Assembly (NCBI GenBank): GCA_030704615.1 | Contig: CM060732.1 | Span: 32,905,053-32,965,052 of the forward strand | Reading direction: 5' to 3' | Length of the DNA stretch: 60,000 nucleotides | Source: Takakia lepidozioides | Taxonomy: Eukaryota; Streptophyta; Takakiopsida; Takakiales; Takakiaceae | The notes under the pieces: model-generated | Told to the model about the DNA's origin: nothing | What the model saw: the letters and a program-made list of their open reading frames with translations, nothing else | Databases searched by the model: none | Part shown: positions 31,795 to 43,700 of the stretch, in pieces | How the letters are laid out: the number at the start of each line of letters is the position of its first letter | Position numbering within the stretch: position 1 is the stretch's first letter | Program-made: the position numbers and the translations under genes

Positions 31795-33067
31795 GATTAA
31801 TAGACCAAGTCCATAAGAAGGACTTACAGCATGATACTGTCACTACTCACAGACTTGTAAAAAACCACTTTTGTGAGTGGTTGTTTCAGAGGTCATCATT
31901 CTACTTTAAAACTATACTAAGAGTGAGTATAACTATGACAGTGCAGAAAATAGAAAAAACATGATTGTTGTCATCTACAAACCACCTTCTTAGTAATATT
32001 TGGAGCGGATTTAACCACTCATTTAATGAGCTAGCAGACCCTACTTCTAGCTACAAGGTATATTGCTTTAAGATTGGATATCTTTAAGGTGGTGAGTAGC
32101 AGCCCAACCCATTCGTTGCATCTCTTATTGGCATCAAGCGTCAGCCCATTTGTTGTCATGTGTTTGTATCTACAGCCTAAGCCATCAATCAGCAGCGAAT
32201 GTTGACATTGTAGGGTGTATTACTATACTCTCTCTTCCTTTTTTTGCAAAAGGCCGAGAGTCCTTCTATGGCAGATAGTGAACGCAGCCCAAAACACAAG
32301 AATGACGATTACACTGGAGGCGATTTGGCAAGAGCCGTTGCTGAAGCTAATGGTGGGGGAGAAGAGGAGTCACTTACCCCAGGAGAAGAGGATGGGATGC
32401 TCGCATATGAAGCCTTCCGTGCCCAAAGAATAGCCGAGAACAAAGCCTGGTTGTTACAATGGCAACAGAAGGGCAGTCCTGGGTAAATCAATGCAGTCTC
32501 CACGCTCCACTACTCTACATGCAGTGCTCACCTCCTTCTTCATTGTTTGGCTCACATTCTCAGCTCCTCATTTGCTCAAGTAACACTTGCATTGCGCTTC
32601 CTCTCGTTCGTGGCCCAACGTAGCCTCCCATGCGTTGCCATCGGCCAAACTCGCTGGTGTTACATAAACGACGTCCCTAGATTACAATAGCCTCTCACTG
32701 ACTGCCATGTCACCAATGAGCAGTTGTTATGGACACTAAGGTAGTGGTTACTTTATACCCTAGTTTTTATTTTGGAAAAAAACGACGTGTCCACATCCCA
32801 TTTCTGTCACTGGATGGACGTGGACCATCCGATGCAACCCGGTGGACAACGTCGCGACAGGCCTCTCATTTTTTCTCTACTCACACACACAGTCTCTCGC
32901 GTTTTTTGCATAAGGAGCTTTTACACACTGCTGACTCCCTCTCTTGTTACTGTTCTCCGAGTTCCTACTGTAGAGAGAAAAAATGCGCCTCGCGAAAAGC
33001 CCGTTACGTGTGGAATGGCCCATTGCGAAGAAGTAGTCGTTTGAGTGCAAATACTCCTGTTCACATG
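31795..33067. other. Divergent spacer between TNP2-like and TNPA-like genes
   Basis: Probably holds promoters for both CACTA genes. AACCACT/AGTGGTT words recur (for example near 31,863-31,885 and 32,741), as they do in the TNP2 introns, and resemble CACTA subterminal repeats. A small plus-strand ORF (ATG near 32,271 to 32,486) is acidic and Ala/Gln-rich and could be a short gene or exon. Confidence 0.4.
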
Positions 33068-36000
33068 GGTGTGGGGGAGAAGGAGTCGAGCGACTTGGAG
33101 AAGAACTCGGAGGAGGATAGTGCTGCGACTCGTAGTCCAGACTACTCACCAGAGAGCGAGAGCGCGGAGGAGGAGGACGTGGACAGTGTTGAGAAGCTTG
33201 AACCAGATTGTCCACAAATGACTCCTACCAAGCGGCCTGCTAGGACTGCCACCCCCACTAATGAGGCTAACAAGATCGCGGTGGGATCCCTAAGACCTCT
33301 CTCTTTTCTCTCTCTCTCTCTCTCTCTCTCTTCCAAGGTAAAGTCACATTACCTTTCGTACGAGTCTTACAAACCTAGTTTTTGGCCATGTTTAATTCTG
33401 TAAGTACGCCGGTTGGGTGGTGGTGAGGGCACCTTTTTCTTCAACCTATTGCAGCCTATTTTCCCCTCTCATCAGACTTAGCTGTGAATGCATGTTAAAC
33501 CCTAAAGTTAGCTGGTTGGGTGGTGGTGAGGGCACCTTCTTCTTTGACCTATTGCAACCTGTTTTGCCCTCTCATCAGACTCAGCCGTGAATGCATGTTA
33601 AACCCTAAAGTTAGCTGGTTGGGTGGTGGTGAGGGCACCTTCTTCTTCAACCGATTGCAGCCTATTTTTCCCTCTCATCAGACTCGGCCGTGAACGCAAT
33701 AATAATTCTGAAGTTAGGTGGTTGGGTGGTGGTGAGGGCACCTTCTTCTTTGACGTATTCGTGTTATGTTTTGCCCTATCATCAAACTCGGCCCTTTCAA
33801 ATGCATGTTGAATTCTGCAAGTTAGCTGGTTGGGTGGTGGTGAGGGCATCTTCTTCGTTGACCTATTGAAGCTTGTCTTGCCCTGTCATCAGACTCGGCC
33901 CTGATTAATGCATGTTGAATTCTGTAAGTTAGCTGGTTGGGTGGTGGTACCTTCTTCCTTGTCGTATTGCAGCCTGTTTTGCCCTGTTATCAGACTCGGC
34001 CCTGAATGCATGTTGAATTCTTTAAGGTAGCTGGCTGGGTGGTGGTGAGGGCATAAGTTCTTCTTCTACCTATTGCCGCCTATTTTGCCCTGTCATGAGA
34101 CTCGGCCCTGAATGCATGTTGAATTCTGCAAGTTAGCAGGTTGGGTGGTAGTGAGGGTACCTTGTTCGTTGACCTATTGAAGCCTGTCTTGCCCTGTCAT
34201 CAGACTCGGCCCTGAATGCATGTTGCATACTGCAAGTTAGCAGGTTGGGTGGTTGTGAGGGCACCTTCTTCTTTGACGTATTGCAGCATGTTTTGCCCTC
34301 TCATCAGACTCGGCCATGTCAACTGCATGTTGAATTTCTGGAAGTTAGCAGGTTGGGTAGTGGTGATGGCACCTTCTTCTTCAACTTATTGAATAGTGAA
34401 AGGGGTTTTTTTAAGCAGCGAGACTTTCAGGTCAGATCTATCAACATGAAATTGTACCTGTAAGAATGAGTGTACTCCCAAGATGTTGTTTGCCGTTGTT
34501 TGTCCTTGCACCCACATTGTTTGGTCAACAAAGGTACAGGTAGAATTGCCTAGGTAGATTTGACGAGAGGGTCTGTCTGCTTAGAAAACCCCGGACAGTT
34601 TAGATTTTTAGAGAGAGGGAGGGAGTCAGCTACAATACAGCTTGGTTTTGTCATGGGTTTTTCAATTACAACAGTGGGTACAGATAGGCTTACCCCCACT
34701 GAGTTTAAATTCAGTGTATTTTGCCCTCTCATCAGACTCGGCCCTGAATGCATGAGGGAGGGTATTTTGGAATGGGCAGTGTATATTTTGTAATATGGAA
34801 ATGGACGTGGGTCATTGCAAGGTTGCCAGAGCATGACATTCCATGCATTCACAGCATCGGATGCCAAACATTTTAAAGCACATTGGGCCAAGGTCTGTAT
34901 GCGTTCATTGCTAGCATGCAGGTTCAACTTTTGCCATGCCACTTCTTTTTTTCCCTAAGTTCCAACTCTGTGGGGTGGAGGGGCTTGTGTTAGGCTGCAT
35001 CAAAGCGTGCAAAGGAAGGGGGACCTCAGGCTATGGCTCCTGCTGCTGGTCCACCTACGACATGGGTGCAACAAGCCCCGAATGGGCCATGGGTACAGTC
35101 CACAGGCGGGCAAACGTGGCTGCAACAAAGACCGCCTACCTGGCAGCAACCCATGGCCCCACTACCCACAACCAATTCATGGTCATGGATACCAGGTGGG
35201 TCCAATTCCGGAGGTAATGGAGCATGGGTACAAGGAGCTGCCCAAACTTGGGCACCTTCTTGTCCCACTGCTGGTGGGCAGTGGGCAGGCCCCCCTTTTA
35301 ATGGTGGTCCTCCTCCATTCACACCCCCTCATGGTGATGATCACGATTCCACACAACAAGGGGATGTGCATTCTGAGGCTGTAGACAAAAAACGTGCAAA
35401 GAGGCAGGCTTCAAAGGCACAAGACACTAATGCCAAATCCCGAAAGGCCGCTGGGTTGAAGGCGCACAAGGTACAACTAAATTCTAAGGGGGCAGTAGAC
35501 CAGGGGTGTGAGGGGAAGGATTACTGGCAAAGCTCCTTGCGGGGACTGTGCATCAGATATCTTGATCCTAGCATTTTGCTAGCAGACAAGCAAGAACCCA
35601 GTGACATGGCCAAGGTTAAGGAAGCCATGGACAAGGATTTTGAGTACAATCCTCAACCTATGAGCGTATCCAAGTTCCATGCAGCATGTGAGAGGATTGT
35701 AAAAGTGTACCGCCAGAAACTGAAGTTGGGGTGGAAGGCTGGAGGTTCATGCTCTCCGAGTATAGAGTCCACCCATTGGGATGCATTGGTGAAGTATTGG
35801 GAGTCCCCCAAGGGGCAGAAAGAGAGTGAGAACATGAAGAGAGCACGATTCAGTGTTACCAACCCATCGAGGGTTGGAAAAGCAGGGATGGCTGGACAGG
35901 CAAGGCGCTTGGTAATATGAATACCTGCACCACATGTATTAGTATATGTATATGTGTATGCATATTTACATGGTCTATGTGCATGGAGTAGGACAGTAGA

Positions 36001-38245
36001 GGCGCCCTGTGAGTTTGTTGCAAAGTGGTGGTACAGTCTGGACTCTGTAAACTTGGAAATGATTTCATGAGTAGGGGCTTACTTGTTTTTGTTGTGACAC
36101 TGGCAGAAGAAAGACCGAGCAAGCAGTCCAAGCTTGACTGAGCTGGCACACGCCGCAAAGGTGGACAAAGGATATGGCTCCCAGTCATGTCATGATGTAG
36201 AGGTAAATGTCGTGCGGCCCTTACTTTGTCACTACCTAGATTTATTGCATCAGCAGACAGACCATACAAACTCATTATCTCCATGTTGTTTGGGTCTGTA
36301 GGGAGGAGGGAGTGCGATGTAGGCTCGACTGTCCCATCTTGAGGGTAGTGTGGTTGCCTTGTCAGAAACCCAGATCCGCACGATTGAGGGCGCATTGGCC
36401 ACTATAAAAGTTGAAGTGGCTAAGGCTTCCAAGGACAATGCCCAAAAATTGGATGCATTGATGGCAATGATGCTGGGAATATCGACGCCCGCCCCTCCTC
36501 CAATTGCTATCCCAACATGTCTTTTAATTGCACCAGTGGATGATGACGCAGGCTTGGAAGGCAACACTTTTATGCAAGAGGTGGGTTACATTATTCTTCA
36601 CCCCACGTTTTGTTTTTTTGGCGTCCCTAAAGTGTTTCTTGAGTTTGAGATGAGCTGTTGTGGTATGTTTTGCTCAGGTGCAGGAAGAAGCTCCACAAGT
36701 TGGGGAAAAGCCACATTCAGTGGTTGAGGACCCTGTAATCACTACTGTACGGGTGGGGCGCAAGGGGGCTCTTGAAAAATTGTCACGCAAGAAGGGAGGT
36801 GCAGGTGGGATAGCACTGGCTGCTGGTGATGACGTCTGCTCCATTGACAGTACTGGTAAGGGTGACAGTAGGGTGTTGGCAGACAAGAATGTACCTATTC
36901 CTCACCAGGCAACTTCCCCACAGAAAGAGGTACCTCCTCCCAGACTTTATCTTGTTTCATTTTCTTGGGCAGACTGTCCGTCATCTGTTACTCTCATGTA
37001 TGTTTTATTTAATGGTGTGCGTGACACCAATACAGCCATGAATGCATTATGAACATGTTGGTAAGTACTCATGTACTGTACCATGTTGTTTCTGGCATGT
37101 AAATAGGGGAGAAAAGCTGAGGAGCCTGCCCCAGCCGTCGTGAAGGGAGCTGAAAAGAAACAAACACGAAAAACTGAACGTGTGACCAGAGCCACTGTTG
37201 CCAAAGACACTTTCAAAATGGCAGATGCAATTGGCGACATAACACCAGCATCTAGCGGGAGTAAGGATCAGGTGGGCCTTGAGGAGGCACCTGGTCCTAC
37301 TGTAATCCCCGTACTAGAGGTGAGCACCCATAAGCCTTCCCTGTTGGCTACGTTTGTTGTAGAATGTGGTCATTTAGCCATGTTGGGTAAACGGCTGTGA
37401 CATTTACATGACTTTAGAGTTCTAAGGGGTGTTGGGGGGTGATGTTTGTAGGCTGAGAAAGCTGCTCTTCATACTTCCACATGCACTGTACCAATTGCGC
37501 CTGCATCAAAGCCAACCCCCACAATTCAACCCCCTGCCACTCTCACAGATCCACTTATGCTATCAAAAGTACTGTACTTCTTTCAGTTTTTAATTGTAGT
37601 TGACGTTCCTCATTCTCTAGCTTTCAATACCATCAGTACATGTATGACTTCATGGGTTGATTCATATGCATTTTGTGGTGGGTGTTGGGTGCAGTTTAAG
37701 ATGAAGGACAAAGTCCACATGTATGATCCTTTATCATCACGACATAGGGTCGGCACTGGAGTTGTCACTGGTGTGCCTGGCAAAAACACATACCACTGTC
37801 GAGTTATTCTTGAAGGCATGTACCGTGTTGAGGTCCAGTATGTCCATGTTTCACATTGTGTGTTGCTTCATCCTAATGAGGAAGATGACCCACCGCAAAC
37901 CAAGTTGGACCACGTCCTTGGTAGTGGCACTTATGGAAAACTCGATGCAGGAATCCTTCTCAGGAGAGACAACCACCATCTCCTCCCTTCTTTCTAATGT
38001 TTTCTATGATCTAGGAGTGGAGTCAAGAAAAGCGTGGTTGAAAACTTGTGTAGATATCAAACGAAATTCGGGAAGCGTGGCAGCCTCATGCTAACTTTCA
38101 GGCCCCACTTGGGGCAAACACAACCTTATTTGCTTCTCCCCTGGGCAAGACACCTGCATCTAGGCTGAGCTCCCCCCTTCATGCTGGCGAGATCACCACG
38201 CAACACTCCATAGTGTCCCCTGAGTTCAAATGGGATGTTAACTAG
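33068..38245 (+). CDS. CACTA (En/Spm) TNPA-like protein, apparently intact
   Basis: Exons fit 33,068-33,337 (acidic, Ser-rich; uncertain), 35,030-35,911, 36,107-36,202, 36,323-36,580, 36,678-36,929, 37,107-37,319, 37,452-37,568 and 37,695-37,997. From 35,030 on, all introns are phase 0 GT-AG and no stop interrupts, giving about 705 residues from the ATG at 35,033. The N-terminus is W/Q/P-rich (TWVQQ, TWLQQ, TWQQ). Next come a Lys/Arg-rich stretch and the plant En/Spm block (YWESPKGQKESENMKRARF, NPSRVGKAGMAGQA). A coiled-coil-like segment (TIEGALATIKVEVAKASKDN) and the TNP1/En/Spm-type C-terminal domain (VHMYDPLSSRHRVGTGVV, TYHCRVILEG) follow. Such proteins bind subterminal repeats. A further open exon at 38,102-38,245 may give an alternative end. 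It is transcribed away from the TNP2-like gene. Confidence 0.7.
33405..34400. repeat. ~105-bp minisatellite, ten units, in intron 1 of the TNPA-like gene
   Basis: Units are marked by GGTTGGGTGGTGGTGAGGGC near 33,411, 33,514, 33,617, 33,720, 33,828, 33,935, 34,033, 34,139, 34,243 and 34,351, spaced 98-108 bp. Each also carries TTTTGCCCT, CATCAGACTCGGCC and GAATGCATGTTGAATTCT. A partial unit reappears near 34,717-34,755. Confidence 0.93.
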
Positions 38246-38569
38246 AAGCATCTTAAGCCATCCTCGACTGGCTCCAGGCTCCACTATCGGTAGGATAGCT
38301 TCAACGGTAGTCTTCGCCTCTCCAGGAGGGTTTGTGATCTGGTTTTCGATAGCTCTAAGCCCCTACGAGCTTAATCCCAAGGTGCTTATCTAGATAGGTT
38401 CTCAGCAATTTCAATGGACCACTATCCCTTCTTTCGCCAATCGGCCCCTTAAGATTAGTTTTAGCTTATTAGAACCTTGAAATTAGTTTGGCAGTTTGCT
38501 ATGGATTCTTGATCAGTCTCTCTACATGAGATGATAGGTTCTCCCTTCACTGAAATCGGTGTGTGTGCC

Positions 38570-39020
38570 TTTGGTCCCTATCTTGATGCAGACAGATCAC
38601 CAACCAACAAAGCAGCCGTTTTGTTCCAATTCACTTTAAAGCCTGATGCATAACAGAAGGCGTTGCGTGTTGTGGTAGCTAGGTCCAGATTTTGCTATCC
38701 ACCTGAAGCATCAAGAAGGAATCATCTACGAACATAGAGTGCGACCATTCGGTATGACTTTGCTTGAAGAGGTAACCAGCAGAATTTCAACCCAATAGCA
38801 AAAGGATTGAGGGAAGCCGATTCTCTTAAGGGTTGCCAAAAGGAAGCTCCACTCTACTCTATCAAAAGCTTCTCAAAGTCCAGGAGTAAAAGGGCAATGG
38901 CTTGATTGGTTTTAAGAGCGTAGTCATGAGGTAACTCTTGAGCTAACAAGAGATTGTCCAATATGTATCTGCCCTTAATAAAGCCAGTCTGGTTAGGAAT
39001 TATTTTGCGAATGTAGCAAA
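38570..39020 (-). pseudogene. LINE reverse-transcriptase fragment
   Basis: With a few frame changes the minus strand reads QTGFIKGRYILDNLLLAQEL, then LLLDFEK (the DFEKAFDRV region, with a stop and changes), and further on FADDSF-like and ASGFKVNWNKTAAL. These are palm motifs of plant non-LTR retrotransposons. It is a short dead scrap downstream of the TNPA-like gene. Confidence 0.7.
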
Positions 39021-40780
39021 AGGCATAAGTCAGCCTGTCACGAATGATAGTGTATTAAATTTGTCATCACCCAATACTATTCTTCAAGTCTTTCACGTAG
39101 AGGTTTGAGCACGGGGTGGTCATTTTGGTGGGGGGAGGGGGTTTGTAGATTTATTATTGAGCACTATTGGGCGACTCTAAACCCGCCCCCCAAATGGTTA
39201 AAGTGTTGGATTTTGATGCCATGGATTGCTTCAGTTTCAAAAGGGAGTGGTCATTCGGTATAGATTGATTGCATTGCGAGAAGTTGTTTTAATGGGAATG
39301 TATGGATGAGTGTTAGGAGGGTGTTAGGAGGGATATATTACCAATGAGCACGATTACATCTTGCGGGTACCCAAAATCAGACATGATGGCGAGCATGATC
39401 AATGGAGCCAAATGCATTTTTCAGATCAATATATAATAGATATATATCTTGCGCAGTAAATCTTGAATCTTCTCGGGCAGAGGTTATAAGCTCGATTTGT
39501 CTGGTTGCAGTGCTGCTCTAAACCGTTCTTGTGAGTCGCTAAGACTCCAATGTTGTTCTCTATAAGATGTGAGGAGGGTAATCAGTGCTAGTGAAAAATT
39601 TATACATGGTATTGTCAAGAGCTATAGGTCTCTAAGTGCCTAGTTGAGTAAGGTCGTCTTTTTATAGATGAGTATTGTTTTACTATCTTGCCAGATTTGC
39701 TTTTTTTTCTTTTTTTTTTTGGTAAGAAAAGGAAACCTGAGAGCGACTCCTCACAATTCAGGCCCTTGAGGAGGGGGAAAAGTTTTGGGCATTTGAGGGA
39801 GTTGATAGCATAAGACAAAGAAGCGTTAGATTAACCGATGCAAATGTGGATCCAATGCTTTGAGGAGTTCATTTGGTAAAATGTGGATGCTTTGAGTATT
39901 TCATTCGGTACTTGGACTAGTCGCTCTGAAATTGGAAAGAGATTTTAAACCTCCCAATTAAAATTTCTAATTTTGGGGGTGTCTTCCCATGTATCACCTC
40001 CTCTCCTTTGCTATGTAACATCTTTGTTACTGAACATAACAATTTATGAGAAACAACTCCAACTTCATTATGGACAAAGTAGATTCCACTCTTCACAAAG
40101 AAGAGCCATATGGGACCACCCGCTTGTTTTTCAGGCAATGAAACATGGCATGATCGACCCTCTTACAATATGACTTAACAACCCTCCTAACCGAAGATGG
40201 TCACTTTAAATAAATTGTATGTATCCCCAGTATTTCCTAGATTTATTTTTCCGGTCATAAAAGGTAAACCATTTACCCTTCTCCCAATGGCCATTACCAT
40301 TCACTCAGAGGATATAGAAATCGTTAAGTTTCCATCTACCCTTATCTATAGGATAAACAAATTTCCTATACATAAATTACTTTCATACAAGATAATAATC
40401 TTCTAAATTCCATTTATCCTACCCGGAGGATAAGCAAAATCCATTTACCCACACATGAGTGCTGTATTCCTATCTTGTGCACTACGTTGGGTAGATTCAG
40501 TGAGCCATACAATATACAGAGATGGGCTTGGTTATGTCCACAACCCATCAGCATTGTCACCCAAAAACCATCCGATGTGCGAAGTCTGGTCGTCCCTTCT
40601 TTGGCATGTGCAGCAATCCAGCTAATTGAAGCTCTGTGGCTGCCCTCGTGAACCTTGCTCTGTGACATCACATGTTAAGCTCAACTCAACTGCTAATTCC
40701 TCACACACAAGTAAAAACCACAGCAACAAGTGACTTAAGACACCCCACCCAGAGTCGAACATATGAACTAAATTGCATCT
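39021..40780. other. Intergenic, AT-rich, no gene seen
   Basis: T-rich runs near 39,700 and only short shadow ORFs. This may include more LINE debris at its left edge and the ORC3 3' flank at its right edge. Confidence 0.5.
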
Positions 40781-43700
40781 GATGCTGCCAGGGCAACACT
40801 GCAGGCTACCAGCCATGGCACTCTGTAGACTGCCCATTTGGGAGTTTTTATGTGACTTTCTTTCTGTATGTGGTAGCAGCATAAGAAGGTCAGACAAAAG
40901 ATTCATGTACTCACCTGTAGTTTATGCACTGTTGAAGTGGGCGACCTGGCAGAAAGAGCTACAACCTTCTAGTGATTACTACAGTTTCTGTATACTCAAG
41001 AAAGCTATGACAAGAGAGGCGGATACTGAATGGTGGCTGGGTCCATGACTGCAGGTTCTGCTTTTCCTCTCTTTCCATGCGCCTTTCTCTTTCTATTTGT
41101 CTGCGCCTTTGAAGCTTTGCTCGGGCGGTAAATACTTAGGAAGGACTGGTACCAGTCATGCACGTTGATAAGCTCACTATGCTCTTGTGACAAATGATAC
41201 CTATGCCCCACATTCAAAGATCAAGATTAGTTGCCAGTATTCCTTCTGGGCTTCCTGCTTGGCTTCCAGGGGATTTCATATTTCTTCCTACTCTTTCAAA
41301 ACTGGGCATCAGATCCATGGCCATGCTACATAGTCTGGCAAGTACATTATCATGTCATGTATCTGCCCGAGGAAAATTCAAGGTCGGAGAAAGGAGGTCA
41401 GGGAAAGGATCATACACAAGACATGTGTCATGCATGGAGGCTGAAAGGGCACCATCTGGCAAGCAACAGTCACATTGGAGACGCAGTGGGGACCCCAACA
41501 GATCCAGCTGCACCCTTTTACGAGTCTCGCCAATCAACGCCTGGCAGATGATGACACGTGGGGTCAGACCTGAAGCTGAAGCTTTCGGCAGAGTAAATGG
41601 CATACGAACTTCAGAGTACACTTCAGAGTACACTTAGAGCTACCAAAGTTACATATAGACGAGAATCTACATGATTTCAAATGCATGAAAAGCTGAAAAC
41701 ATCAATGTTGAAAAGCTGAGCCTCTGCAGTGTCTGCTGGAAACCAAGAAAGGACAGACCCTTAGCATAATCTGCAGTGCAGACACAAAAGCCTTCACTAC
41801 TTAAGCTGGCTTCGACTTCACAGTTCATCCACCTACCTGTTTCAGCAGTGTCACATCTCGGAAACAAATTATCTCGTGGAATGGCAATGCCTCAGATGGT
41901 ACAATGTACTGCCTGCATTTTCAGAAAACTGCTAGTCAAGCACCTGAAGGTTTGTCTCACCTCAAGAAGGGGAACTAACACAATCAGCAAACAGGGCAGG
42001 AGGAGCATTGCATCCTTTGTTAATGACATTTTGATGCAACTTCAGACAAGGGAGTCGCCAGGATGTACACCTCTCTTCAAAATAGGTGCCCCAAAAGGAA
42101 AAAAAAGTTAGGGTGGAAAGAGGAGCTGCCATACACAAGCATCCGCTCAAGCAGTTCCACTACCATCTGGTTGAAGACCTTGACGCCTGCTCTTGAAGTT
42201 CCCAAAGAATTTTGCGAAACCCTCCTGTCAAATGGCAATTACATAGCCACATTTGTTACCAAAAACAATTTCAAGGTCCACGAGAACTTATTTGGCAGTG
42301 TGACGTCTTTCTCCTGAAAGGGCCTTCCATGGTAAGCCTCAGGGGACCAAAGCAATGCCAAACCCCAGTTATATGCAAGAAGACCTTGAACTACAGCTGC
42401 AAACCAGAGGACTTGAGCGAATGCACTTTAAGATCAACAACCCTTGAACATTCAGAGGCACGTTCAGAGGCACTAAAGCCAGGAAGCGTGAGGCGAATGG
42501 ATAAATGACAGTGTTGCAACTTCTGCATGCAACAATACGCACACACTGCTAATGACGCCAAAGGTCAAACTTCAGAGAGCTTGACAATCCTTCATAAGGA
42601 TTCTCAGATAAGCACAGCAAAATGATGTACACTATCTCTTCCAATGCCAAGATGTGGCCTTCAAATGGTCATGGAGCACTATCACAATATAAATAAATGT
42701 ACATAAGACGTTGTTTGCCGTAGCCTACTATCACAATATAGTGAAGTAACCAGTCAGTCCCTACCTTCACTTGTATACAAGGGCACAGCAACATACTTAC
42801 TTTCGAAGATCAGAACGGCTCATTGCTTGTTGAGATGTGCCAGCTGAAGGGACCGAGCAACTTGTGATATGTGCTTCATCAAGTTCACCGGTTGATTGAA
42901 ACTGGGCACTGCCAGTTATCCCTCCATCCACCACTGTCGGTTTGTGAGCTGATGTATTCAGCAAACTGAGCTCAGCAAGGCCACCCACAGGAGCTGAGGA
43001 GGTGGCTACGAGATGAACACTTTGAAGACACAGACCAGAAACTGGAGGGGTCTTTCCAGGAGACTGTGAGATCCTATTACTTGTGCGCCTTGGGCTTTCC
43101 CGCAATGACCGCCTCAGAGGCTTTGAAGAAGGTGGTGTCACAGGTTTCAGGAGCTGGGCAGAGCTGGGAGGACGGGAAGATGGGGATTTCTGCTCAGAAG
43201 AGTTCATAGAGTCTGGGCAACCAAGGGGGCTGCTGCTCACTCGTTGATGCCCTGTGGTGTGCAAGGTGTTCGACAGGGAAGTGTGTCTTTCAACTCTGCG
43301 ACTTGATGGAGGGAGAGTATTTTGGATGATGGATTGGTCTCCCTCCAAAATCTTGGCATATACAGCACAAACTTCTGCATGAAGCTGCAAAGGCAACAAA
43401 CCTAAGAAACATAAGGCAAGGCCAGGAGTATGGAATTGAAGGAGATCACGTAAGAATGTACTCATAAGACGTTTGCCGTAGCCTTGTCACCATAGACCCC
43501 ACACCCAGTTTGGGCCGAACAAAAGGGAACAGATTCTACCTTTGTGATGGGCTCACTCTGATAGTGTGACTTACCCTTGATAGAGACAATTAGTTCTGGT
43601 TTTCCAGATATCCTTCACAGAAGCATCAACTTGCTGTGTATGAGCTGCCCAGCAAGAAGAGTCCAACAGGGCCAGGGCATTAGGCTCAGCCTATAAATTT

